Positions 18,184 through 26,460 of a stretch of DNA of 43,293 nt are shown here, piece after piece. Source of the DNA: Hymenobacter sp. (GTDB lineage Bacteria; Bacteroidota; Bacteroidia; Cytophagales; Hymenobacteraceae); the NCBI GenBank assembly GCA_025353745.1, contig JANXOE010000215.1, forward strand, positions 1 to 43,293, given 5' to 3'. A program made the translations under genes and the position numbers. The notes beneath the pieces were generated by a model. The model made no database searches, was not told where the DNA came from, and was given only the letters and a program-made list of their open reading frames with translations. Each line of letters starts with the position of its first letter. Within the stretch, counting starts at the first letter, position 1.

Positions 18184-19353
18184 ATGACCATTTTGCACAT
18201 CACCGCCGACATGGACCCGCGGGCGGGGGGCGTGTGCCAGGCCGTGCGCACCATGGTGGCGGGCCTGGCCGCCCGCGGCGTGCGCAGCGAAGTGGCCAGC
18301 CTCGACGACCCCGCCGCGCCCTACGTGGCCGCGGAGCCGTTCCCAATGCACGCCCTGGGGCCGGGCCGAGGGCCCTGGGCCTACAGCCCGCGCCTGGGGC
18401 CCTGGCTCGACGCCAACCTGGGGCGCTTCGACGCGGTGCTGGTGCACGGCTTGTGGCTGTACGCGGGCTACGCCGCCCGGCAGGCCTGGCGCCGCCGGGG
18501 CGCGGCGCGGCCGCCGCTCTTTGTGATGCCCCACGGCATGCTCGACCCCTACTTCCAGCGGGCCCCGGGGCGGCGGCTCAAGGCCGCGCGCAACTGGGCC
18601 TACTGGAAGCTGGTGGAGGGCCCCGTGGTGAACGAGGCGACGGGCGTGCTTTTCACGTGCGAGGAGGAGCGCCGGCTGGCCCGCGTGCCGTTTCGCCCTT
18701 ACCGGCCCCGGCGCGAGCTGGTGGTGGGCCTGGGCGTGGAGGAGCCGCCCGCCTTCGCCCCGGCCATGCGCGCCGCCCTGGCCGACATCCTGCCGACGGC
18801 CCCCGAACGTCCGTACCTGCTGTTTCTGAGCCGCCTGCACGAAAAAAAGGGCGCCGACTTGCTCGTCCGGGCTTACGCGGCCGGGGCGGCCGGCCCCGAC
18901 GCGCCGCCCCTCGTGGTGGCCGGCCCCGGCCTCGACACGCCCTATGGCCGGGCGGTGCGGGCGCTGGCGGCGGGGGGCCCGGCGGGCGCGGTGGCGTTTC
19001 CGGGCATGGTGGCCGGGGCGGGCAAGTGGGGCGCGTTCTACGGCGCGGCGGCGTTTGTGCTGCCCAGCCACCAGGAAAACTTCGGCATTGCCGTGGTGGA
19101 GGCCCTGGCCTGCGGCAAGCCGGTGCTCATTTCCAACCAGATCAATATTTGGCGGGAAATTGAAGCGGCGGGCGCGGGCCTGGTGGCCGACGACACCCCC
19201 GCCGGCACCCACGACCTGCTGGCCCGCTGGGCCCGCCTGCCGGCCGCCGAGCAGCAAGCCATGGGCCGGCGGGCCCGCGCCGCGTACGAGCAGTATTTTG
19301 CCATCGGGCCCGCCGCCGACCGCTTGCTAGCCGCCCTGGCGTCGGTTTCCTGA
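18184..19353 (+). CDS. Glycosyltransferase family 4
   Basis: A 389-residue GT-B enzyme of very high GC content. The N-terminus MTILHITADMDPRAGGVCQAVRTMVAGL has the Gly-Gly acceptor loop. MPHGMLDPYFQ (about 119-129) is typical of Bacteroidota GT4 proteins. The donor half has LLFLSRLHEKKGADLLVRAY and the EX7E region LPSHQENFGIAVVEALACGKPV (about 293-314). ATG 18184 is preferred to a TTG seven codons upstream. The sharp return to high GC after the two lower-GC genes marks another mosaic boundary. Confidence 0.88.
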   Translation: MTILHITADMDPRAGGVCQAVRTMVAGLAARGVRSEVASLDDPAAPYVAAEPFPMHALGPGRGPWAYSPRLGPWLDANLGRFDAVLVHGLWLYAGYAARQAWRRRGAARPPLFVMPHGMLDPYFQRAPGRRLKAARNWAYWKLVEGPVVNEATGVLFTCEEERRLARVPFRPYRPRRELVVGLGVEEPPAFAPAMRAALADILPTAPERPYLLFLSRLHEKKGADLLVRAYAAGAAGPDAPPLVVAGPGLDTPYGRAVRALAAGGPAGAVAFPGMVAGAGKWGAFYGAAAFVLPSHQENFGIAVVEALACGKPVLISNQINIWREIEAAGAGLVADDTPAGTHDLLARWARLPAAEQQAMGRRARAAYEQYFAIGPAADRLLAALASVS

Positions 19354-19398
19354 GCACACCTTCCTTTATTTCCATCTTTCCCACGCCTGCCAAGTTTC

Positions 19399-19866
19399 AT
19401 GCGCACCACGCCCCGCCGCACCAAGCCCCTTCCCAAATTCCTCATCCGGCTGGCGCTGACGCTCTACAGCGCGCTGTTGATCTACGTCGTGTTCTTTTCC
19501 CGCCGCCGTCACGGGCTGGTGTGGTCAACCGACCTGGTGAACGTGGTGCCGCTGCTGGGCACCATCCGCGACCACGACAACATCGCGGGCATCGGGTTTT
19601 GGAATTATTGGGACAACATCTTCGGCAACATCGCCCTGTTTGTGCCCCTGCCTCCGCTGGTGGCCGGCAGCACCGGCTTGCGCGAGCGGCGGTGGCTGCT
19701 GGGCATCGGCGTGGCGGTGAGCGTGTTCATCGAGGTGACGCAGTACGTGATGAAAATTGGGGTGCCGGACATCGACGACGTTATTCTTAACAGCGCCGGG
19801 GCCCTTCTGGGGGTGGCGCTGTGGGAGCTGGTGTTCCGCAAAATTCAGCGCCGGCTGGCCTACTAA
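19399..19866 (+). CDS. VanZ family membrane protein
   Basis: A 155-residue protein with four hydrophobic segments, all in the VanZ pattern: LALTLYSALLIYVVFFSRR, then DLVNVVPLLGTI, NIFGNIALFVPLPPLV, VSVFIEVTQYVMKIGVPDIDDVILNSAGALLGVAL. The IDDVILNxxGALLG ending is the family hallmark. VanZ proteins are named from a teicoplanin-resistance locus, but their biochemical role is unclear. In polysaccharide clusters they are frequent accessory genes. It lies between a GT4 and the acetyltransferase with gaps of about 40 bases, so it is part of the same unit. Confidence 0.85.
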   Translation: MRTTPRRTKPLPKFLIRLALTLYSALLIYVVFFSRRRHGLVWSTDLVNVVPLLGTIRDHDNIAGIGFWNYWDNIFGNIALFVPLPPLVAGSTGLRERRWLLGIGVAVSVFIEVTQYVMKIGVPDIDDVILNSAGALLGVALWELVFRKIQRRLAY

Positions 19867-19906
19867 CGGCCCGACCCGCCGCCTTTTCTAACCGACAGCT
19901 TCTCCC

Positions 19907-20458
19907 ATGCCGACCGACCTTTCGACCTTCGACCCCGGCGACTATCGCGCCGGCCCCCGGCTGAAGGTGCTGCTGTGGTACTTCGTTAATTACTACGTGT
20001 TCGCCAGCGCGTTTCCTTGGCCCTACAGGCTGAAAACGTGGCTGTTGCGGCAGTTTGGGGCGCGGGTGGGCGCGGGCCTGGTCATCAAGCCCAACGTGCG
20101 CATCAAAAACCCCTGGCGGCTGACCATCGGCGACCATTGCTGGATCGGCGAGTCGGTGTGGATCGACAACCTGGCCGACGTGGCCATCGGCAGCCACGTG
20201 AGCGTGTCGCAGGGCGCGATGCTGCTCACCGGCAACCACGACTACACCGTGCCGAGCTTTCCGTACCGCCTGGGGCCCATCCGGCTCGGGGACGGCGTGT
20301 GGGTGGGGGCCCAGGCCGTGGTGTGCCCGGGCGTGGTGTGCGGCGCGCACGCCATCCTCACGGTGGGCTCGGTGGCCACCAAATCGCTCGAAGACTGGGG
20401 CATTTACGCCGGCAACCCGGCGGCCTTCGTGCGGGCCCGCCAGATGCGGGCGGGCTGA
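19907..20458 (+). CDS. WcaF-type acetyltransferase (left-handed beta-helix)
   Basis: A 183-residue hexapeptide-repeat acetyltransferase, likely adding an O-acetyl group to the polymer or its repeat unit. The N-terminal part (DYRAGPRLKVLLWYFVNYYVFASAFPWPYRLKTWLLRQFGA) is the WcaF signature. Hexapeptide turns run from about residue 60 to 160 (VGAGLVIKPNVRIKNP, LTIGDHCWIGESVWIDNL, ADVAIGSHVSVSQGAML). LTGNHDY holds the catalytic-type His, and VWVGAQAVVCPGVVCG and VAT/AGNPA follow. It is the last gene of the polysaccharide cluster. Confidence 0.92.
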   Translation: MPTDLSTFDPGDYRAGPRLKVLLWYFVNYYVFASAFPWPYRLKTWLLRQFGARVGAGLVIKPNVRIKNPWRLTIGDHCWIGESVWIDNLADVAIGSHVSVSQGAMLLTGNHDYTVPSFPYRLGPIRLGDGVWVGAQAVVCPGVVCGAHAILTVGSVATKSLEDWGIYAGNPAAFVRARQMRAG

Positions 20459-20502
20459 GCGGCCCTCACCCCGCCGGCCGGGGCCCGCGGGCTGAGGGCC
20501 GC
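20459..20502 (+). terminator. Hairpin after the polysaccharide cluster
   Basis: GCGGCCCTCA (20459-20468) pairs perfectly with TGAGGGCCGC (20493-20502). It starts directly after the acetyltransferase stop codon but has no T-run, so it may be a weak or factor-assisted terminator, or an mRNA-stabilising hairpin. Confidence 0.4.
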
Positions 20503-20677
20503 TTGAAGCCATTGCAGCCCGTCGCACGCAGCGGCCGCGGCATCGAAACGAGCCCGCGCAACGGTTGCGCTAAAAAAATACCCGCGCGGGCCCGGAACTA
20601 CTTGGGAGGGCCAGTACCTTGCGTAACTTGCGTACCCCCTCTTCGCACCGCTTTCGGCTGGGCCTATTCTACCTTCC

Positions 20678-23200
20678 ATGAAATTTTTAGCTCCGCTGCT
20701 GCTGGTGTACCTTCTGGGGCTCCCGGCTGCGGCCCAGCGAATTGTATTGCGCGGGCAAGTGGTCGAAGCGGCTACCGGCGAACCGGTGCCCTTCGCGTCG
20801 GTATTCGTGCCGCACACGAGCACCGGCACCACGGCGGACCTCGAAGGACGGTTTAAGATGGCCGTGAGCGGGGCCCCCGACTCGGTGGCGGCCTCGTCGC
20901 TGGGCTTCCTCACGGCCCGGCGCAAGCTCACCGATGCCCCCGAGCAAACCGTGCTGCTGCGCCTCAAAAAAGGCGGGGGCGTGGCCCTGACCGAAGTGAT
21001 GGTGCACCCCAGCGAAAACCCCGCTTTTCGCATCCTGCGCGAAGTGCAGCGGCACAAGCCCCAAAACGAGCGCAGCGCCCTCACCGCCGCCGAGTACGAC
21101 GCCTACAACCGCATCGAGGTGAGCCTGGCCGAGCTGCCCCCCAGCCTGGCCAAGCGCAAGGTGGTGCGCGACATCCGGGCGCTGGCCGTGCGCCAGGGCG
21201 CCGCCGCCGCCGCCGACCCCGACGCGCCGCTGCCGCTGTTTGCCTCCGAGGTGGGCTCGCGGGTGTACCAGCGCTACGGCCCCCTGCGCCGCCGCGAAGA
21301 CCTGCTGCACAAGCAGATGCGCGGCGCCGGCCCCCGCGAGGGCTCCATCCTCTCGCAGATGCTGGGCTCGAATTTTCAAAACTTCGATTTTTACCCCAAC
21401 TGGCAAAGCATTCTGGGTAAAGACTTTATATCGCCCATTGCCGAGGGCGGACGCCTTACTTATATCTACGAGCTGGTCGATTCGGTGCGGGTGGGCCAGG
21501 ACTGGTGCTACAAGATAACGGTGGCCCCCAAGCGCAGCCACGACCTGGCTTTCCAGGGCACCGTCTGGATTACGATGGAAAGCTACGCCCTGCGGCGCGT
21601 GGACCTGGCGGCCAATCCCGACGCCAACATCAACTTCGTAAGCGACTTGCGCATCTTTCAGGACCTGACGCCGCCGGCCGACGGCCCCGGCCTGGCCGCC
21701 CGCACCAAGCTGGTGATAAGCGTGCGGCCCTCGGAGAAGCAGGCCGCCATGCGGGTGCGCTTCACCACGGTGGCCACCAACGTGGTGCGCAACCAGCCGC
21801 ACGAGGCCTCTTTCTACAACGTGCCCATCGTGTCGAGCATCATGGAGCCGGCGGCGGACGGCGGCAGCGGCGGGCTGGGCCTCATCAGCGGGCAGGCCAA
21901 GGCGGGCGACGGCTACTTCGACCAGCACCGGCCCGACACGCTGAGCCTTTCGGAGCAGCAGACGTTTGCCGTGCTCGACTCGGCCCGCGAGCTGCCGTCG
22001 GTGCGCAGCACCCTGGACTGGATCGACTTGTTTGTGAACGGCTACAAGCGGGTGGGCAACTGGGAGCTGGGGCCCATCATCAACGCGTACGCCCACAACA
22101 CCTTCGAGGGCAACCGCTTCCGGGTGGGCTTCCGCACCACCCCCGGCATTAGCCGCGACTGGCTGACCCAGGCCTACCTGGCCTACGGCACGCTGGACGG
22201 CCGCTTCAAGTACGGGCTGCGCACGAGCTACATCTCCGAGCGCCGCCACTGGACGGTGTTTTCCGCCGAGCACAAGCACGACGTGGAACAGTTTGCCCTG
22301 CTCGACAACGACTTTCTGCCCGACAACAACCTGTTCGTGGCCGCCTCGCGCTGGGGGCCCTTTCGCCAGGGCGGGCCCATCGCGCGCGACCTGTCGCTGG
22401 TGAGCGCCCAGCGCGACTTGTTCCACGGCTTCACCCAGTCGCTGACGCTGCGCTACCAGGACATCCACCCCCAGTTTGCGCTGCGCCCGCGGCATCCTTC
22501 GCCGCGGCCCGCCCCGCCCTCCGACACCGATCCTTCCGATTTGCACCTCACCGAGCTGGTGGTGGAGTCGCGCTACGCACCCGACGAAAACCTGGTGCAA
22601 AGCGAGAACCGCCGCCGCGCCATCGGCCTCAAGAAGCTGCCCGTGTTCACGCTGCGCTACACGATGGGCACCGTCGACTGGTTCCGGGGCAACTACGTGT
22701 ACCACAAGTTCAACCTACTGGTGACGCACAGCTTGTCGGCGGGCCACCTCGGGCGGCTCAACTACCGGGTAGAGGGCAGCTACATTCCCACCGCGGTGCC
22801 CTACCCCGTGCTGCGGGCCCCGCTGGGCAACCAGACGCTTTTCTTCAACGTCAACGCATTCAACGTGATGAATTACCTCGAATTCATCACCGACCGCTCC
22901 GTGACGCTGCGGCTTGACCACCACTTCGAAGGGGCCCTGCTGAACGCGCTGCCGGGCGTGCGCGCCCTCAACTGGCGCCTGGTGGCCACGGCCAACGTGC
23001 TCTACGGCACCCTCTCCGACCGCAACCGGTCGGGCTTCGAGCTGCCCGCTCCCGGCCACCGGCCCTACGTGGAGGCCGGCTACGGCATCGAGAACATTTT
23101 TCGGTTTTTGCGGGTCGATTTCATCCACCGCATCACCTACCGCGAATCGCCCGGTGCCACCAACTTCGGCATCCGCCTGGGGGCCCAGTTCCGGCTCTGA
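20678..23200 (+). CDS. DUF5686 outer-membrane protein with carboxypeptidase-like N-terminal domain
   Basis: An 840-residue envelope protein. A signal peptide (MKFLAPLLLVYLLGLPAAAQ) leads into a CarbopepD_reg_2 domain at about 24-105 (LRGQVVEAATGEPVPFASVFVPHTSTGTTADLEGRF). The rest fits DUF5686, a Bacteroidota family thought to include a C-terminal beta-barrel: repeated amphipathic strands from about 450 and a final aromatic residue pattern (IRLGAQFRL, ending after F). The molecular role is unknown. It has its own unit: a 219-base gap and a hairpin separate it from the polysaccharide genes, and it converges on the ThiF gene. Confidence 0.85.
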   Translation: MKFLAPLLLVYLLGLPAAAQRIVLRGQVVEAATGEPVPFASVFVPHTSTGTTADLEGRFKMAVSGAPDSVAASSLGFLTARRKLTDAPEQTVLLRLKKGGGVALTEVMVHPSENPAFRILREVQRHKPQNERSALTAAEYDAYNRIEVSLAELPPSLAKRKVVRDIRALAVRQGAAAAADPDAPLPLFASEVGSRVYQRYGPLRRREDLLHKQMRGAGPREGSILSQMLGSNFQNFDFYPNWQSILGKDFISPIAEGGRLTYIYELVDSVRVGQDWCYKITVAPKRSHDLAFQGTVWITMESYALRRVDLAANPDANINFVSDLRIFQDLTPPADGPGLAARTKLVISVRPSEKQAAMRVRFTTVATNVVRNQPHEASFYNVPIVSSIMEPAADGGSGGLGLISGQAKAGDGYFDQHRPDTLSLSEQQTFAVLDSARELPSVRSTLDWIDLFVNGYKRVGNWELGPIINAYAHNTFEGNRFRVGFRTTPGISRDWLTQAYLAYGTLDGRFKYGLRTSYISERRHWTVFSAEHKHDVEQFALLDNDFLPDNNLFVAASRWGPFRQGGPIARDLSLVSAQRDLFHGFTQSLTLRYQDIHPQFALRPRHPSPRPAPPSDTDPSDLHLTELVVESRYAPDENLVQSENRRRAIGLKKLPVFTLRYTMGTVDWFRGNYVYHKFNLLVTHSLSAGHLGRLNYRVEGSYIPTAVPYPVLRAPLGNQTLFFNVNAFNVMNYLEFITDRSVTLRLDHHFEGALLNALPGVRALNWRLVATANVLYGTLSDRNRSGFELPAPGHRPYVEAGYGIENIFRFLRVDFIHRITYRESPGATNFGIRLGAQFRL

Positions 23201-23217
23201 GGCGAGGCGAAGAAACA

Positions 23218-23277
23218 GTGATTCAGTGAAATGGCAACGGGGCCCGACCTGACCCAACTACCATTTCACTAAATCAC
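23218..23277. terminator. Bidirectional terminator between the DUF5686 and ThiF genes
   Basis: GTGATTCAGTGAAATGG (23218-23234) pairs with CCATTTCACTAAATCAC (23261-23277) with one mismatch. The right arm is followed by TTTTT for the + strand, and the left arm is preceded by AAA for the minus strand. It lies between two convergent stop codons. Confidence 0.7.
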
Positions 23278-23281
23278 TTTT

Positions 23282-24382
23282 TCACCACTCCGCCAAGCCG
23301 CCGCGCAGCGAGTACACCTCGCGGAAGCCGTTTTCCAGCAGCAGCCGGGCGGCGCGCTGGCTGCGCGTGCCGCTGGCGCAGTGCACCACGGTGGGCACGT
23401 CGGCGGGCAGGGCGCCGAGGGCCCCGGCCAGCTGGCCCAGCGGCACGAGGCGGCCCCCGATGTGGCCCCGGGCGTGCTCGTGGGGCTCGCGCACGTCGAG
23501 CAGCTGCAACGGCTGGCCGCTGGCCTGCCACGCGCGCAGCTCGGCGGCGCTGATTTCGGGCGCGGGCAGCGCGTCGGGCGGGGCCTCGCCGCAAAAGGCG
23601 GCGTAGTCGGCTTCCAGGGCCGTGCGCTGCTGCTGGGCGGACACGGCCGCGAAGCGCAGGGTTTGGAAGCGCATGCCCAGCGCGTCAATCACCAAAAGCC
23701 GCCCGCTGAGCACGTCGCCGATGCCGACGATTATTTTGAGGACTTCGGTGGCCTGCAAGGTGCCCACCAGGCCGGGCAGCACGCCCAGCACCCCGATTTC
23801 GGCGCAGCTGGGGGCCTCGCCCGGGGCCGGGGGCGCGGGGTAGAGGCAACGGTAGGTGGGGCCGTTTTGGTAATTGAACACCGCCACCTGCCCGTCGAAT
23901 TTAAAGATGGCCCCGTACACGAGCGGCTTGCCCAGCACCACGCAGGCGTCGTTGACGAGGTAGCGGGTGGCGAAATTATCCGAGCAGTCCACCACCAGAT
24001 CGTAGCCGGCGAGCAACGCCAGGGCGTTGGCCGTGGTCAGCACGTTTTGGTGGGGCACGAGGGACACGAGCGGGTTTTGGGCCCCCAGCCGGGCGGCGGC
24101 GGCCAGGGCCTTGGGCCGGCCCACGTCGGCAGTGGTGTAAAGCACCTGGCGCTGGAGGTTGCTTTCATCGACGACGTCGAAATCGAGCAGGCCGAGGGTG
24201 CCCACGCCGGCGGCGGCCAGGTATTGCAGCACCGGGCAGCCCAGGCCCCCGCAGCCCACCACCAGCACCCGCGCCGCCTTGAGGCGGAGCTGGCCGGCAG
24301 CCCCAACTTCGGGCAGCAGCAAGTGGCGGCTGTAGCGGCGGGTTTCGGCAGCGGAAAGCGGTTCGGCGGGGGCGGTGGGCAT
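23282..24382 (-). CDS. ThiF/MoeB-type adenylyltransferase fused to a rhodanese domain
   Basis: A 366-residue E1-like enzyme that adenylates the C-terminus of a small sulfur-carrier protein (ThiS or MoaD) and, through its rhodanese domain, may also pass sulfur to it. Start ATG 24382 gives MPTAPAEPLSAAETRRYSRHLLLPEVGAAGQ, the usual beginning. The ATP site is GCGGLGCPVLQYLAAAGVG with DFDVVDESNLQRQ (about 38-75). The Cys-containing segments TYRCLYPAPP and SCAEIGVLGVLPG follow. The rhodanese domain covers about 265-366 (LLDVREPHEHARGHI), with active-site loop CASGTRS. No thiamin or molybdopterin genes sit nearby, so the partner carrier is unknown. It is probably co-transcribed with the pentapeptide gene 77 bases upstream. 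Confidence 0.9.
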   Translation of the reverse strand: MPTAPAEPLSAAETRRYSRHLLLPEVGAAGQLRLKAARVLVVGCGGLGCPVLQYLAAAGVGTLGLLDFDVVDESNLQRQVLYTTADVGRPKALAAAARLGAQNPLVSLVPHQNVLTTANALALLAGYDLVVDCSDNFATRYLVNDACVVLGKPLVYGAIFKFDGQVAVFNYQNGPTYRCLYPAPPAPGEAPSCAEIGVLGVLPGLVGTLQATEVLKIIVGIGDVLSGRLLVIDALGMRFQTLRFAAVSAQQQRTALEADYAAFCGEAPPDALPAPEISAAELRAWQASGQPLQLLDVREPHEHARGHIGGRLVPLGQLAGALGALPADVPTVVHCASGTRSQRAARLLLENGFREVYSLRGGLAEW

Positions 24383-24459
24383 ACGGGCAAGCACTAAGCG
24401 GCAGGGGCAGAACCGCCGCGCCGGGCCAGGGGTTTCGGGCGCCGGCGGCGGAGTCGCGC

Positions 24460-25065
24460 TCACTCCACCACCAGCCCGTGCTTGCCCAGCAGGCCCGGCA
24501 GGCCGGCCAGCGCGAAGCGGGCCCCGGCCAGGCCGTTGGCGGCGGGGTCGAGGGCGTAGCCGGTGGCGGTGCGGAAATCGGCCCCCGCCAGCCGGGTGTC
24601 GTGGAAGACGGTGCCGGCCAGGGTGCAGTCGGCAAACACGGCCCCGCGGAGGTCGGCGTTGGTAAAATCGGCTTCGTCGAGGGCGCAGTGAGCGAAGCGC
24701 GTGGCCGGCATCGTCCGGCCCCTGAACAAGGCGTAGCGCAGCTGGCAGTGGTCGAAATGCACCCCGAACAGCAGGTCGCGACAGTCCCCGAAGGGCACGC
24801 CCAGCAGCTTGCATTCAGCGAATGCCACGTTTTGTAGGGCCGTGTTGGCCAGTTGTACCGACGACAGGTTGCAGCGCTCGAAGCGACAGTCGGTGAAGCG
24901 CAGGCGGTTCAGGCCGGCGCCTGCCAAATCGCAGCCGATGAAGTGGTACTGCTCGAATTCGGGGCCCTGGGCCAGCAGCTGGCGGGCGTCCCAGCGGTCG
25001 GCCACGTTTTCGGGCAGAAAGTGGGCGGGCGGGCGCAAGGCCAAGGGTTTGCGGGAAGGTTTCAT
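24460..25065 (-). CDS. Pentapeptide-repeat protein
   Basis: A 201-residue protein built of A(D/N)LxX-type pentapeptide repeats that would fold as a right-handed quadrilateral beta-helix. Repeats run from about residue 40 to 170: CDLAGAGLNRLRFTDCRFERCNLSSVQLANTALQNVAFAECKL, then ALDEADFTNADLRGAVFADCTLAG. The layout resembles Qnr/McbG-like proteins that mimic DNA and bind gyrase, but many family members have no known function, so resistance should not be assumed. It lies upstream of the ThiF gene on the same strand, with a TACTTTTG promoter element ahead of it. Confidence 0.85.
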   Translation of the reverse strand: MKPSRKPLALRPPAHFLPENVADRWDARQLLAQGPEFEQYHFIGCDLAGAGLNRLRFTDCRFERCNLSSVQLANTALQNVAFAECKLLGVPFGDCRDLLFGVHFDHCQLRYALFRGRTMPATRFAHCALDEADFTNADLRGAVFADCTLAGTVFHDTRLAGADFRTATGYALDPAANGLAGARFALAGLPGLLGKHGLVVE

Positions 25066-25088
25066 GGGGCTTGGCGGGAAGCGTCACC

Positions 25089-25096
25089 CAAAAGTA
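25089..25096 (-). promoter_or_regulatory. -7 element for the pentapeptide gene
   Basis: The minus strand reads TACTTTTG (TAnnTTTG), with its 3' end 24 bases from ATG 25065. The same octamer stands before lysA and the MFS gene. No TTG is found at -33, as is common in GC-rich members. Confidence 0.5.
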
Positions 25097-25212
25097 TACC
25101 TCCTGCGGCGGGCACGCCGCCGACTGCGGCTGCGGAGCGCCCGCCGCCCCGCCGTCGCCAGACAAGCCAAGCCCCGTTCACCCCCTCCTCGCACGGTTCA
25201 AGGCGCGGCGCT

Positions 25213-26286
25213 TCATTCGCGGCGCGGCTTGGCACGCTCGTACTGCACGGGCCACGCCACATCGGCCCCCAGCGCGTGAGCGGCGTGCAGCGGGAAGTAC
25301 GGGTTGCGCAGCTCCTCGCGGGCCAGAAGCACGAGGTCGGCCTGGCCCTGGGCCACGATTTTTTCGGCCTGGGCGGGGCTGGTGATGAGGCCGACGGCCC
25401 CCGTGGGCACGCCGGACTCGCGCCGGATGCGTTCGGCGAACTGCACCTGGTAGCCGGGGGCCACGGGAATTTTGGCGTCCGGCACGTTGCCGCCCGTCGA
25501 GGCGTCGATGAGGTCAACGCCTTCATTATTCAGCACTTGGGCCAGGCGCACCGATTCTTCAACGGTCCAGCCGCCTTCCGTCCAGTCGGTGGCCGAGATG
25601 CGCACGAGCAGCGGCAGCTCGGCGGGCAGCACTTCGCGCACGGCGCGGGCCACGTCCACGGTCAGGCGGATGCGGTTTTCGAACGAGCCGCCGTACTCGT
25701 CGGTGCGGCGGTTGCTGAGGGGCGAGAGGAACTCGTGCAGCAGGTAGCCGTGGGCAGCATGGATCTCAATCACCTGAAAACCAGCCGCCAGGGCCCGCAC
25801 CGTCGCGGCCCGGAAGTCGGCCACCACCTTCTGAATGCCGGCCGCATCGAGGGCCCCCGGCGTGGGATAATCGTCGGCAAACGGCAGCGCGCTGGGGGCC
25901 ACCGGCTGCCAGCCGCCGTCGGCCGCGGCCACGGCCCCGTGGCCTTTCCACGACGTGTAGGTGCTGGCCTTGCGCCCGGCGTGCGCCAGCTGAATGCCCG
26001 GCACAGTGCCCTGAGCGGCAATAAACGCGGTGATGCGCCGCAGAAAGTCGATGTGCTCGTCTTTCCAGATGCCGAGGTCGTCGGGGGTGATGCGGCCCTC
26101 GGGCGAGACGGCCGCCGCTTCGGTGAGGATGAGGCCCGCGCCGCCCACGGCCCGGCTGCCCAGGTGCACCAGGTGCCAGTCGTTGGCGAAGCCGTCGGTG
26201 CTGCTGTACTCGCACATGGGCGACACCACAAGGCGGTTTTTGAGGGTGACGCCGCGCAGAACGAAAGAATCAAACAGGGAGGACAT
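25213..26286 (-). CDS. Old-yellow-enzyme family NADPH:flavin oxidoreductase (NamA/YqjM-like)
   Basis: A 357-residue FMN enzyme that reduces activated C=C bonds of enals, enones or nitro compounds using NAD(P)H. ATG 26286 gives MSSLFDSFVLRGVTLKNRLVVSPMCEYSSTDG. The Cys in SPMCEYS is the flavin-tuning Cys of the YqjM class. QLAHAGRKAS and IEIHAAHGYLLHEFLSPLSNRRTDEYGGSFENR hold the substrate His and Tyr residues. VRISATDW and VGLITSPAQAE follow. Length and motifs match the thermophilic-like OYE subgroup. The physiological substrate is unknown. It is divergent from the Gfo/Idh/MocA gene. Confidence 0.93.
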   Translation of the reverse strand: MSSLFDSFVLRGVTLKNRLVVSPMCEYSSTDGFANDWHLVHLGSRAVGGAGLILTEAAAVSPEGRITPDDLGIWKDEHIDFLRRITAFIAAQGTVPGIQLAHAGRKASTYTSWKGHGAVAAADGGWQPVAPSALPFADDYPTPGALDAAGIQKVVADFRAATVRALAAGFQVIEIHAAHGYLLHEFLSPLSNRRTDEYGGSFENRIRLTVDVARAVREVLPAELPLLVRISATDWTEGGWTVEESVRLAQVLNNEGVDLIDASTGGNVPDAKIPVAPGYQVQFAERIRRESGVPTGAVGLITSPAQAEKIVAQGQADLVLLAREELRNPYFPLHAAHALGADVAWPVQYERAKPRRE

Positions 26287-26460
26287 GGTGGTAAGGTTAG
26301 GGCGGAACGTGTTTTTGACGCCAAACGACGTTCTCAACCGGCCCGGGCAGCCAGGGTTTACTCCGGCAAGGCTTGCCCAGGGATTTTTCGGTAAAGGCAA
26401 CGCGGCAACGGGCCCGGTACGTACAGCTTAGCCACTGCTTTCCTCCCATCATTTCCTGCT

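Noticed and set aside
24383..24814. N-terminal extension of the ThiF-rhodanese gene
   Set aside because: The extension is Arg/Pro-rich antisense of the pentapeptide gene. The family N-terminus begins at ATG 24382.
24460..25065. Calling the pentapeptide protein a quinolone-resistance determinant
   Set aside because: The repeat fold alone does not show gyrase binding, and most chromosomal pentapeptide proteins have no known resistance role.
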